A stretch of DNA of 46,056 bases from Chloroflexota bacterium (lineage in GTDB: Bacteria; Chloroflexota; Dehalococcoidia; Lucifugimonadales; UBA3495), in contig JADFPD010000004.1 of assembly GCA_022562475.1 (NCBI GenBank), forward strand, positions 1-46,056. The letters run 5' to 3'. The notes beneath the pieces are model-generated. The model was given only the letters and a program-made list of their open reading frames with translations. It ran no database searches and was not told the origin of the DNA. Below, one piece after another: positions 34,144 to 42,484 of the stretch (position 1 is the first letter of the stretch; every line of letters starts with the position of its first letter). Made by a program: the position numbers and the translations under genes.

Positions 34144-34635
34144 TCAGTGCACTGCGTTTTGAAATTGAGTCTGCCGTTTTTTGGTCAAGAGAGCCCGGGC
34201 CGCCGCAAAGCCTAAGCCCGCGGCGTTTGCCACAGCCGCTGAACCTAAAGCCGTGTAGTATATTGGCGATTTTGTTGGCATTGCGCAACATTCAACCTCT
34301 ACCGTCGAGCCATATTCAAAGCCGCCCCATGCGCCAACCACCCCTGCTCCCACGACGACCACCGCGGTCAGCGCTAAAACCAGACCTTTCTCTCGATCAA
34401 GGTGCAGCCAGGCGACGAATGCCGCCGTTCCGGCGCCAAGCCCCGCCCCGAAGAACAGGGAGCCCAGCCATAAGTCGATCGATCTGAACCCAAAAAAGAT
34501 AAATAGGCCCCAGGCGGTTGCTATGCCCATCATGCTTAGCACTACGCCTAAGGTCATCCCTATTGCCGTTCGCCCGACGGGGACCAAATATGGGCCCATT
34601 CGTTCTCGTAAGTCCCTGTCGTACGGAGATTGCAC
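34144..34635 (-). CDS. Small membrane protein in the peptide transporter operon
   Basis: 163 residues with four or so hydrophobic helices: TAIGMTLGVVLSMMGIAT, LFFGAGLGAGTAAFVAWL, GLVLALTAVVVVGAGVVGAW and YTALGSAAVANAAGLGFAAA. Short charged ends flank them (MQSPYDRDLRERMG at the start, KKRQTQFQNAVH at the end). I recognise no family. It sits between the binding lipoprotein gene and the first permease, tightly spaced to the latter, so it is probably co-expressed. It could be an accessory subunit, but the sequence alone does not show a transport role. Confidence 0.72.
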   Translation of the reverse strand: MQSPYDRDLRERMGPYLVPVGRTAIGMTLGVVLSMMGIATAWGLFIFFGFRSIDLWLGSLFFGAGLGAGTAAFVAWLHLDREKGLVLALTAVVVVGAGVVGAWGGFEYGSTVEVECCAMPTKSPIYYTALGSAAVANAAGLGFAAARALLTKKRQTQFQNAVH

Positions 34636-34722
34636 CTAGTTCGGAACCCCTTGTTATGGATACGTTGGAAAGCCGTGCCTGGATCACTCCAGTTGATTAA
34701 GTTGCCGCTAATAATAACAGGT

Positions 34723-36555
34723 TTACCGAGGCTTCATATACTCGTACCCGTTGATCTGCCGCAGGTCTCCCTGTTTGATGAAACCATCCCAAGTGGCAAG
34801 CTTCGGGCCGATCGGCCATATGTTGTCAAAGACGTACAGACCCACCTCACCGAAGACATTGTCCCACTGGAAATCAGCGACCTCAAGCTCCAAAGCCTCG
34901 CGTGCGGCCCGGTCCGTGGTCGTCTGGATTATCGGGATCTTCTCTTCCAAGAACGGGTGCTCGGTGCCGTAGCTGAACACCGAGTCGTTCAGGTAATTCG
35001 CGTAACCCTGGACCGGCGCCAACCGGATGGAAACCGAGTGGCAGGAGAAACCTTCGTACGTGCGGGCCACGAACGTTGGCCGCAGCGTCCCGTAGGGGAC
35101 GTTCTGGAAGGTTACGTCGATGCCGATGTCATCCCAGTACTGGGCCACAGCCTCGCAGGCCTCCACTTCAGAGGGCGCCCCGCGGAGGGCCGGCGAAAGG
35201 GTCAGTCTGAAGCCATCGGGGAATCCGGCCTCCGCCAGCAGGGACCTGGCGCGATCGGGATCAAAGTTCCAGACCATGCGGGAGGGCAGGCGGCTCTCGT
35301 CAGGACCGCCCCAGTCCCTCAAAGCAAGGGGGTGGCCGAATCCCTGCAACAATTCATCGACGATCGTCTGACGGTCGATGGCTATCGAGAGCGCTTCCCT
35401 GACTTTGCGGGCGGTCTCCCACTCTGGCGAGTTGACGTCACTAATGGGAGAGACCCATGGGAGGTCGGGGTTGTAGTTGGGCCATGGCGCTCCGCCTCCG
35501 TCGCGGGCGGGCAGGTAGGTCTGGCCGTAGATGTTCAGCCCCGCTTGACCAGCGTTGGGTACCTGCAGCAATTGGGCGCCGTCAACCTTCTCTATCTCGG
35601 ATATGGAGTCCAGAGCCATCACAAAGGTGTCCAGGTTCCCCGTCTTGAAACCGGCTACACGGGCTGATTCTTCTGGAATCTCCCATTCCACCAATTCGGC
35701 GAAGGCCGGAGTCTGGCGCCAATGGTCCTCAACGGCCTTCAACCGCCAGAACTCACCGGTGCGCCATTCGTCGATCTCCCAAGGACCAGTGGCGGCGGTG
35801 TTGCGGTTGGCTTCTTCCTCGCCATCCTGGTCGAACTGATCTTTACTGACGATCCAGGCAATGGTCGCCCTTGGGGTCGCCAGAAGCTCAAGGATCGGGA
35901 TATCGGAGAAAGCCACGCCTGAATTGACTACCCAAGTGAAGTCATCAGGTGTCGATTGGTTGCCATCGTCAGCGAAGAAAATCTTCCTGGCATTGGAGGC
36001 CCGAGCGTGTTTTTCACTGTCTCGTATCTGCTCGAAGGAAAACACGACATCGGCGACAGTCATCTCGCCGAATCCCTTGTGGAATTGAACACCCTTGCGG
36101 ATGTGATACGTCCACGTGGTGCCGTCAGCGGAGATATCCCAACTTTCGGCCAACATTGGGACGACTTTATTGCTCGTGAATTCATAAACGCCGAGTGTCT
36201 CAGTCACCGGCGCGGCGTTGTTCAAGAATATCTGGGGGTTACCCGATAATTTTGGGCTACCGAAATAGGGTCCCAATTCCTTCTGGCCCACATTGATAGT
36301 GCCCGAGGGTTTGACCATTACTTCAGGCATCGCGGTGGGGGCCGCGGTTGGAGCGGGGACGGACGTGGCTGCGCCACCTGAAGATGGCACCTGAGTCGGC
36401 GCCATGGATGTCGGCGAAGGGGCGCCAGGCATCGCGGTCGGCGACGCCGGGCCGGGCGTCGCTGTGGCAGACGATCCGCAGGCCAATATGGCGGCTAGCA
36501 GGAGAGCCAAGGGCCCTAGAATCATCATCTTGGGGTTCTTTAACAATTGGTTCAA
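34723..36555 (-). CDS. Peptide ABC transporter substrate-binding lipoprotein, copy 1
   Basis: 610 residues from TTG 36555, preceded by GGAGGT at nine bases. The signal peptide with lipobox (GPLALLLAAILACGSS) is followed by a Thr/Pro/Ala-rich stalk (SPTAMPGAPSPTSMAPTQVP) and then a family 5 solute-binding domain (SBP_bac_5). Characteristic segments are WDISADGTTWTYHIRKGVQF, FSFEQIRDSEKHARASNARK and ALSIAIDRQTIVDELLQGFG. It captures peptides or related solutes for the adjacent permeases. It shares the same start context and promoter architecture with the paralog at 37085-38941. Identity by eye is high along the entire mature part. Confidence 0.93.
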   Translation of the reverse strand: MNQLLKNPKMMILGPLALLLAAILACGSSATATPGPASPTAMPGAPSPTSMAPTQVPSSGGAATSVPAPTAAPTAMPEVMVKPSGTINVGQKELGPYFGSPKLSGNPQIFLNNAAPVTETLGVYEFTSNKVVPMLAESWDISADGTTWTYHIRKGVQFHKGFGEMTVADVVFSFEQIRDSEKHARASNARKIFFADDGNQSTPDDFTWVVNSGVAFSDIPILELLATPRATIAWIVSKDQFDQDGEEEANRNTAATGPWEIDEWRTGEFWRLKAVEDHWRQTPAFAELVEWEIPEESARVAGFKTGNLDTFVMALDSISEIEKVDGAQLLQVPNAGQAGLNIYGQTYLPARDGGGAPWPNYNPDLPWVSPISDVNSPEWETARKVREALSIAIDRQTIVDELLQGFGHPLALRDWGGPDESRLPSRMVWNFDPDRARSLLAEAGFPDGFRLTLSPALRGAPSEVEACEAVAQYWDDIGIDVTFQNVPYGTLRPTFVARTYEGFSCHSVSIRLAPVQGYANYLNDSVFSYGTEHPFLEEKIPIIQTTTDRAAREALELEVADFQWDNVFGEVGLYVFDNIWPIGPKLATWDGFIKQGDLRQINGYEYMKPR

Positions 36556-36673
36556 GACGAGCTGACCTCCGATCGGCGTGGAAGATTGTGGTAAACCGTT
36601 GCCCTCACGTCGTTTTTACGGTCAGGAGGGCGAATTTATACTCGTCAGACGTTACCCACATCATAAAACATTG

Positions 36674-36694
36674 GGCGGCAGACCCTGCCCCCCA
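36674..36694 (-). promoter_or_regulatory. Leader hairpin downstream of promoter, copy 1
   Basis: Minus-strand sequence GGGGGGCAGGGTCTGCCGCCC can fold with GGGCAG pairing to CTGCC and GCCC. The same element occurs in the leader of the paralog at about 39117-39135. Its position just after the transcription start suggests a conserved 5'-leader structure. Confidence 0.4.
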
Positions 36695-36706
36695 AGCGGT
36701 TAATTA

Positions 36707-36735
36707 GATATATACTATCGGCTTTGCCAAGTCAA
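36707..36735 (-). promoter_or_regulatory. Promoter of binding lipoprotein copy 1
   Basis: On the minus strand, TTGACT (36730-36735) and TATATC (36707-36712) are separated by exactly 17 bases. The paralogous gene has the same boxes, spacing and much of the spacer sequence at 39137-39165. A leader of about 145 bases follows before the TTG start. Confidence 0.7.
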
Positions 36736-36930
36736 TAGGCTGGACTTACGTATACAAAGGCATATTTAAGAGCGTAAATCAGGCTATACCAATAGCGGCG
36801 GGAAGCCTTTAAGAGCGCCCAGTTTCAGTGGAGCAGCCACGTAGAGGCTAAAGCAGGCGCGATGCCGGGACTGAGGCGTCCGGGATATCTTGGGCTCTGA
36901 CTGCCAAGTCATGCCGCCCATTACGACAGT

Positions 36931-36985
36931 CCGCCCGGCATGGACCAAGATTGACTCAATGTTTCCCTTGGTCCACATCGGGCGG
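36931..36985. repeat. Long interrupted hairpin
   Basis: CCGCCCG (36931-36937) pairs with CGGGCGG (36979-36985). Then after a 3x3 internal loop, TGGACCAAG (36941-36949) pairs with CTTGGTCCA (36967-36975) around a 17-base loop. The loop itself contains ATTGACTCAAT. Sixteen pairs in all. It may be a processed RNA structure between the two lipoprotein genes or the end of a mobile repeat. Confidence 0.6.
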
Positions 36986-37084
36986 CGATGGCGCTTGCTA
37001 ACGAGCATCATGCCGGACACATAAGCTCTAAAGCATTGCGCGGATTACTCCAGGCTGTTTAATTGCCTCGCAGTTCCACGAGCA

Positions 37085-38941
37085 TTAACGAGGCGTCATG
37101 TACTCGAAGCCATTGATCTGCCGGAGGTCGCCTTGCTTGATGAAATCACCCCATGGGTTGATATTCGGGCCAACCGGCCATACGTTGTCGACCACATACA
37201 GCCCGGTCTCGGCGAAGACCTCGTTGATATAGAACTCGGCGATCTCGTCCTCAAGGGCTATGCGGTCGGCTGTGAGCACCGATTTTTGTGCCCTGGGGAT
37301 CAGATCTTCAGTGATGGGGTGCTCGGAGCCCCAACTGAAATTCCCGCTATTTAGGAAGCTGGCCATCCCCTGAATCGGGGCCAGCCGCGCGCCCACGTTA
37401 TGGCAGGACACCCCTTCATAGGTGCGCGCAACCGCCGTCGGCCGGTAGGTCCCGTAAGGGACGTTCTGGAAGTTGACGTTGATTCCAATTTCGTCCCAGA
37501 ACTGGGCTACGGCCTCACACGCCTCTACCTCGGAGGGTGCTCCGCGAATGGCGGGCGTGAGGGTTATATTGAATCCGTTGGGGAAACCGGCCTCGGCCAG
37601 GAGCCTCTTTGCCCGCTCAGGATCGTAGGGCCAAGTCTCCTGAGGGGAAGGCAGGCGGTCTTCGAAGCCCATCCAGTCTTTGAGGGTAAGTTGGTGTCCG
37701 AACCCCAATAGCAGGTTGTCGATGATGGCTTGACGGTCGATGGCGATCGACAGAGCTAGCCGGACATTACGGGCCACGGCCCATTCCGCGGAGGTGATGT
37801 CACTGTTTGATGACACCCACGGGTTGTCAGGGTCGTAAGCCGGCCAAGGCTCTCCGTCGCCATCGCGGGCAGGCACATAGAGTTGGCCGTAGAAGTTTAT
37901 GCCCGCCTGTACGGCGTTGGGCACCTGCATCAATTGGGCGCCGGGAACGCTCTCAACCTCTGTGATGGTATCCAGAGCCATGACAAAGGTGTCCAAGATT
38001 CCGGTCTTGAAACCGGCTAGCCTAGCAGACTCTTCGGGAATCTCCTGGAACAACAACTCGGCGAATGCGGGAGTCTTGCGCCAGTGGCCCTCAACGGCCT
38101 TCATGCGCCAGAACTCACCGGTTCTTGCCTCGTCGATCTCCCAAGGACCGGTGGCGGCGGTGTTGAAGTTGGCTTCGTCCTCTCCGTCCTGGTCCCACTG
38201 CTTCTTGCTGACGACCCAGGCGGCGACCGCACGGGGAGTCCCCAGCAATTCTAAGATCGGTATCGCAGAGAAAGGTACGCCGGTATCGATCACCCAGGTG
38301 AAGTCATCGGGGGTCGTCTGGCTGCCGTTTTCCGCGAAGAACATCTCTTTGGCGTTGGCGGATCTGGCGTGTTTGGTGCTGTCGGCGACTTGGCGGAAGG
38401 AGAAGGCAACGTCTTCAACCGTCATCCTGCCGAAACCTTTGTGGAATTCAACATCGTCGCGGATGTGGAAGGTCCACACCTGTCCATCGGCGGAAATGTC
38501 CCAACTTTGAGCCAGCATGGGACCGACTTGGCCGTTGTCGAAGTTATACATCCCCAGGGTCTCGGTGATCGGTATGGCGCTGTTCAAGAAGATCTGGGGG
38601 TTGCCGATCAATTTGGGGTTGCCAACGTAGGGCCCCAACTCTTTTTGGCCCACCCGTATTGTGCCGGAAGGTTTGGGCACCGATGGGGGGGGCGGTGGCG
38701 CCGCGGTGGGCTGTGCGGTCGGAGCAGGCACCGCCGTCGCTGCCGGACCGCCACCGGTCGATGGCACCGAAGTCGGCGCCATTGCGGTCGGTGAGGCCGG
38801 TGAGGTCGCCGCTGGCATCGCGGTCGGCGACACCGGTACCGGCGTCGCGGTGGCGGAAGAGCCGCAAGCCAAGATAACGGCAAGCAGCAGCGCCAAGGGT
38901 CCTAGAATCATAAGTTTGGGGTTCTTTAAGTAGTGTTTCAA
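37085..38941 (-). CDS. Peptide ABC transporter substrate-binding lipoprotein, copy 2
   Basis: 618 residues from TTG 38941, chosen because GGAGGT and the following nine bases match the start region of copy 1; the frame extends 12 codons upstream without that logic. The lipobox GPLALLLAVILACGSS is followed by a Thr/Pro stalk (TSVPSTGGGPAATAVPAPTA) and the SBP_bac_5 domain (WDISADGQVWTFHIRDDVEF, FNTAATGPWEIDEARTGEFW). It is a tandem paralog of copy 1. Differences cluster in the stalk and parts of the binding domain, so substrate range may differ. It is the most upstream gene of the transporter locus and has its own promoter. Confidence 0.92.
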   Translation of the reverse strand: MKHYLKNPKLMILGPLALLLAVILACGSSATATPVPVSPTAMPAATSPASPTAMAPTSVPSTGGGPAATAVPAPTAQPTAAPPPPPSVPKPSGTIRVGQKELGPYVGNPKLIGNPQIFLNSAIPITETLGMYNFDNGQVGPMLAQSWDISADGQVWTFHIRDDVEFHKGFGRMTVEDVAFSFRQVADSTKHARSANAKEMFFAENGSQTTPDDFTWVIDTGVPFSAIPILELLGTPRAVAAWVVSKKQWDQDGEDEANFNTAATGPWEIDEARTGEFWRMKAVEGHWRKTPAFAELLFQEIPEESARLAGFKTGILDTFVMALDTITEVESVPGAQLMQVPNAVQAGINFYGQLYVPARDGDGEPWPAYDPDNPWVSSNSDITSAEWAVARNVRLALSIAIDRQAIIDNLLLGFGHQLTLKDWMGFEDRLPSPQETWPYDPERAKRLLAEAGFPNGFNITLTPAIRGAPSEVEACEAVAQFWDEIGINVNFQNVPYGTYRPTAVARTYEGVSCHNVGARLAPIQGMASFLNSGNFSWGSEHPITEDLIPRAQKSVLTADRIALEDEIAEFYINEVFAETGLYVVDNVWPVGPNINPWGDFIKQGDLRQINGFEYMTPR

Positions 38942-39136
38942 GACGGACTTACCTCCAACCATTGTTCGTTCTTGCAAAATTCCATTGCCCTTGGGGTCCT
39001 CTCGGAGATTCTGAGGGCAGATTTTGATCGTCTAATGTTTATTGGCCTGACGTTTCATCATGCGGCGGAATTCATGCGCGGGTATTACCCACGTGAATGT
39101 TAAAGGGCGGCAGACACTGCCCCAAGTTGCCAAATA

Positions 39137-39165
39137 GATATAAACTATCCGGCCTGCCAAGTCAA
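39137..39165 (-). promoter_or_regulatory. Promoter of binding lipoprotein copy 2
   Basis: TTGACT (39160-39165) and TATATC (39137-39142) on the minus strand, 17 bases apart, matching the copy 1 promoter. A leader of about 190 bases follows, with a conserved GGGGCAG/CTGCC hairpin at its 5' end. Confidence 0.7.
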
Positions 39166-39305
39166 CGGGATGAGACTACGACCTACAAGTTATCTGCCAG
39201 GACGAAGATGTTGCTGACCCGCCGAAGGTCCTGAATCGTTGTGCCGGTCCGAATTTGGTGGGACAACCGCGTATCGGCTGTGGCGGGAGTGATGCCGGGC
39301 AGCGG

Positions 39306-40202
39306 CTAGGTGGACGGGTCCGTGGGCGGACGGCGCTGTTCCCCACGGAGGAATTTTTCCAGGTCCCGGACCAGTTCGGCAGGGTCAGGAATCTCGATGG
39401 CGGCAACCGCTTCGTCGTACTGGCCTTCCAGCTTGGTTACGTAGGAGCTGATCTGTTCGTCCCTGGCCACCGCTTTGGCCACCTCTTCATTGAAGACATC
39501 GGCCGCAGAATAAAGCTCGGCGAGGTCCAAGGGCAGATTCAACAGCTTGACCAGTATCTGCAGAAGGGTGGAGCCCACCCTGTGGTTGGGCGCCGCCTGC
39601 AGGTAGTGGGAGGTGTGGCCCCAGATTGATGTGTACTGCATCCCCTCATTGATACAGGCATCCATCACGGCCGAGCTGATCCCCGTTGGGCCCTGGTAGT
39701 TTGAAGCCCGTATCCCCTGGCCTTCCAGAAACTCGCTGAGCTTGGGTTCGCTGGCGGTGCCGCTGAGTTTGACCGGGCGCGTATGCGGGACCGCGTCCAA
39801 CAACGCTCCGATGTGGACCACAGACTCGACGCCGTGGTCACGTGCGACCTTCGCCACCGTCTTGGAGAAGGTGCGCCACTTTAAGTTGGGCTCAACGCCG
39901 ACGAACACCATTATTCCCGTCTCTGAACTGGGGTCGGTCAGGTAGGAGAATTCGTTGGCCGGCCAGTGGATGCGGCGCTTACCCTCTCGGTTTCGCGAGG
40001 TGTGGGGGCGCGTCTGGGAAAAGTCGTAGAACTCCTCCGGGTCGATTTCCGCGAACTTCTTGGCGTTCAATTTCCGTTGCAGAAATTTTATGGCGCTGGT
40101 CGCGCCCTCTGCCGCATCCGCCCAGCCGCTGAAGACGATCACCATGTGGTCCAGCTTTCTGTCGGGGGTTTCGTGGATGATTAGATGGTCCATCTCTTCC
40201 AT
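39306..40202 (-). CDS. PAC2-family protein (proteasome assembly chaperone-like)
   Basis: 298 residues. The N-terminal segment HMVIVFSGWADAAEGATSAI opens the PAC2 fold. It continues with GIMVFVGVEPNLKWRTFSKT, then a chaperone-like core with YQGPTGISSAVMDACINEGM and YTSIWGHTSHYLQAAPNHR. PAC2 proteins are widespread in actinobacteria, archaea and Chloroflexota; their bacterial function is not settled. The last 50 residues are charged (RDLEKFLRGEQRRPPTDP). It lies downstream of the sarcosine-oxidase-like gene by 179 bases. After its TAG, the frame stays open for another 40 codons (to 39183). Confidence 0.9.
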   Translation of the reverse strand: MEEMDHLIIHETPDRKLDHMVIVFSGWADAAEGATSAIKFLQRKLNAKKFAEIDPEEFYDFSQTRPHTSRNREGKRRIHWPANEFSYLTDPSSETGIMVFVGVEPNLKWRTFSKTVAKVARDHGVESVVHIGALLDAVPHTRPVKLSGTASEPKLSEFLEGQGIRASNYQGPTGISSAVMDACINEGMQYTSIWGHTSHYLQAAPNHRVGSTLLQILVKLLNLPLDLAELYSAADVFNEEVAKAVARDEQISSYVTKLEGQYDEAVAAIEIPDPAELVRDLEKFLRGEQRRPPTDPST

Positions 40203-40381
40203 GGCGGTCCATTCGGAGGCCGCATCCGTCAGATTTGTCCGCCGGTCAAGTCTCCGGTCAACTCTATCGAAACATGCTCAGCATATCACCGGCCGCGATT
40301 CGCTCACAAGCAACCGGGGCCCTGATGGGCGGTGGATTAATTGTCGGCTTAAATTCCGGCGCACAGCCTGGCACGGACATC

Positions 40382-41512
40382 TTAGACGTCGAACCGGTCC
40401 AGTTGGAAAAGGCTGATGTCGTGGTCGGTCTCGCCGTTCTGGGCAAGGTCGGCCATGATCTCGCCGATCACGCTGGCGTATTTGAACCCGTGGCCCGAGA
40501 ATCCGGCGGCCACAGACACCTGGGGACAGTCCGGAAGTGCGCCGATCAAGAAGTGCTCGTCAGGTGTGTTGGTATAGATACAGGTCTTCCGGTCCAGAAG
40601 CCGGCCCGCGGCCAGGGGGAAATAACGGCTGACTGCTTGACGCAATACCGCTTCGTCTTCGGCGTGCACCTCACGGTCCATCCGGTCAGGGTCCACCTGC
40701 TGCAGCAGATGGTGCGACCGGCCGATCTTGAAGCCGGGAACGCTATAGCTGGGAAAACCGTAGTAGCGTCCCTCCTCGGTCAACACTCCGAATACCGGGA
40801 AGGTCTCGGGACGGAACAACTCAGGGCGTTCGGGCTGGAACCACCCTAATACTTGACGCTCGGGAACCGCGTAGGCGGCAACATTTGGGACCAATTTGGC
40901 GGCCCAAGCCCCGGCCGTGACCACCAATCTGCCTGCTGTGTAGGTGTCCTTGTCGGTACGGACCAGAACCCCAGAGCCCTGGGGTTCCCAGTCCAACACC
41001 GGTTCCCCGCTGTGGACCTCGGCGCCGGCTTGCTCGGCGGCCTTTACGTGATTCACAATACATTCCTCAGGTAGGAGGAAGCCGCCGTCGGCTTGGTAGA
41101 TAGAAGAGATCTCCTCGGGAAACTTGTAGCCGGGAAACCGTTTATTGATCTCTTTCGCGGTCAGGACCTCATAAGGGATGTTGTGGAGATCGCATGACTT
41201 CTGGGCGTCTTGGAAATAGGGACTATCAGCGGGGCCGGCCCGGACCGAGCCGGTGGTGACCACCAATCTCTCTCCGGTGGTGTCCTCCAATTCGTGCCAC
41301 AGCTCGTAAGCCCGGCGCACCAGCGGCACATAGGAAGGATGCTCTTGGAGCGTGTAGCGGATCATCCGCGAGTAGCCGTGGGATGACCCCAATTCGTGGG
41401 GGATGCCGTACTGCTCCAGGCCCAGGGCTTTCCATCCTCGCCTGGCCAGATGGTAGATAGTGGCGCTCCCCATGCCGCCAACCCCGATAACTATGGCGTC
41501 GTAATTAGGCAC
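40382..41512 (-). CDS. Monomeric sarcosine oxidase / N-methyl amino acid oxidase-like flavoenzyme
   Basis: 376 residues with the FAD motif YDAIVIGVGGMGSATIYHLA and GSSHGYSRMIRYTLQEHP, the active-site segment of monomeric sarcosine oxidase and N-methyltryptophan oxidase. The C-terminal KTCIYTNTPDEHFLIG contains the Cys that covalently binds FAD in this family, and AAGFSGHGFKYASVIGEIMA is the conserved end. It should demethylate a secondary amino acid (sarcosine or similar) to amino acid, formaldehyde and hydrogen peroxide. The start lies 6 bases after the SMP-30 gene, so the two are co-translated. The substrate is not fixed by sequence. Confidence 0.92.
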   Translation of the reverse strand: MPNYDAIVIGVGGMGSATIYHLARRGWKALGLEQYGIPHELGSSHGYSRMIRYTLQEHPSYVPLVRRAYELWHELEDTTGERLVVTTGSVRAGPADSPYFQDAQKSCDLHNIPYEVLTAKEINKRFPGYKFPEEISSIYQADGGFLLPEECIVNHVKAAEQAGAEVHSGEPVLDWEPQGSGVLVRTDKDTYTAGRLVVTAGAWAAKLVPNVAAYAVPERQVLGWFQPERPELFRPETFPVFGVLTEEGRYYGFPSYSVPGFKIGRSHHLLQQVDPDRMDREVHAEDEAVLRQAVSRYFPLAAGRLLDRKTCIYTNTPDEHFLIGALPDCPQVSVAAGFSGHGFKYASVIGEIMADLAQNGETDHDISLFQLDRFDV

Positions 41513-41518
41513 CGAACT

Positions 41519-42418
41519 CTAGTCTCGGGGAATGGCCGTGCCGGGGGTCTTCATGCGCATGCTGAAGACCGAGGTGCGTGCGGTGAACAGCATGGTGCGG
41601 TTGTCCGGTCCGCCCCAGGCGCAGTTGGCGGGAATCTCCGGAAGCCGGATGATGCCCAGGTGCTTGCCTGAGGCATCGAACACCCAGCAGCCCTCGGAGC
41701 CGGTGCAATAGATGTTTCCTTCCACGTCCACCTTCATACCGTCGGGAACGCCGTCCTCGGCCGAATACATGGTGGCGAAGACTCGGTTGTTGCTCAGACT
41801 GCCGTCGGTGGCCACATCGAAGGCACGGATCAGTTGATGCTCGCACACCTGCTTCTGCTCTTTTTCCTCCAGACAGCGGCTGTCCCGGCGGGTGATGGCC
41901 ACGTACAAGATGCGCTCGTCGGGAGAGAAGGCCAGGCCGTTGGGATACTCGGTCTCGGTCGTGGCCACCGAGTTCGCGCCGTCTGGGGCGATGCGGTGAA
42001 CGCCGCTGTAGTCCAACTCCTTTTCTTCCTCGCTTAAGCGCCCGCCCGGGTCGGTGAAATACAGTGTCCCGTCGGAACGCCCAACGATGTCATTGGGGCG
42101 GTTCAGCCGTTTTCCGTCCACGTGGGTAGCGATGGCCAAATAAGAGCCGTCCGCCTGCCGGCGCATGATCTGGCGGTTATCGCTTTCACAGATGACCAAG
42201 TTGCCCTGTTTGTCGAAGGTCATGCCGTTGGTCCCGAAGCTGGGGTCCCGAAACGTCTCCAACCGGCCGCTGGTGGACATCTTGTGTATCTGCAGTTTCC
42301 GGATGTCCACGAACAGCCAGTGCCCGTCTGGGTGCCATAGGGGGCCCTCGGTGAACCCGAATCCTCCGGCCAGTTTCTCCGCCGGTGAGTCGGTGATGTT
42401 GGCGATTTGGTCAGACAT
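41519..42418 (-). CDS. SMP-30/gluconolactonase-family hydrolase
   Basis: 299 residues, six-bladed beta-propeller. Motifs include GFTEGPLWHPDGHWLFVDI (metal-binding Glu), RLNRPNDIVGRSDGTLYFTD (Asn), YPNGLAFSPDERILYVAI and GVPDGMKVDVEGNIYCTG (Asp). The family hydrolyses sugar lactones such as gluconolactone. AGGGAGAG precedes the ATG at 42418. It is followed directly by the sarcosine-oxidase-like gene and preceded by the aminotransferase at 66 bases, forming an operon of small-molecule catabolic enzymes. Confidence 0.92.
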   Translation of the reverse strand: MSDQIANITDSPAEKLAGGFGFTEGPLWHPDGHWLFVDIRKLQIHKMSTSGRLETFRDPSFGTNGMTFDKQGNLVICESDNRQIMRRQADGSYLAIATHVDGKRLNRPNDIVGRSDGTLYFTDPGGRLSEEEKELDYSGVHRIAPDGANSVATTETEYPNGLAFSPDERILYVAITRRDSRCLEEKEQKQVCEHQLIRAFDVATDGSLSNNRVFATMYSAEDGVPDGMKVDVEGNIYCTGSEGCWVFDASGKHLGIIRLPEIPANCAWGGPDNRTMLFTARTSVFSMRMKTPGTAIPRD

Positions 42419-42484
42419 TGCGCTCTCCCTAATTACATGAGCAGGGCTTTTCCAATTTCATTCGGACCGTGCCCCTACGGACCT

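Larger units (their letters stand above)
36556..37084. other. 529-base region between the two binding lipoprotein genes
   Basis: It holds the copy 1 promoter and leader (36556-36735) and then about 350 bases after the copy 2 stop. A 78-codon minus-strand frame (36784-37020) has no ribosome binding site and overlaps a long hairpin, so I do not call it a gene. No clear terminator with a T run lies after copy 2. Confidence 0.5.

Noticed and set aside
34630-35667. 345-codon plus-strand ORF opposite binding lipoprotein copy 1
   Set aside because: Shadow of the SBP_bac_5 gene, which has a signal peptide, promoter and family motifs.
36784-37020. 78-codon minus-strand ORF between the lipoprotein genes
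   Set aside because: No ribosome binding site, no motif, and it is built over a long hairpin.
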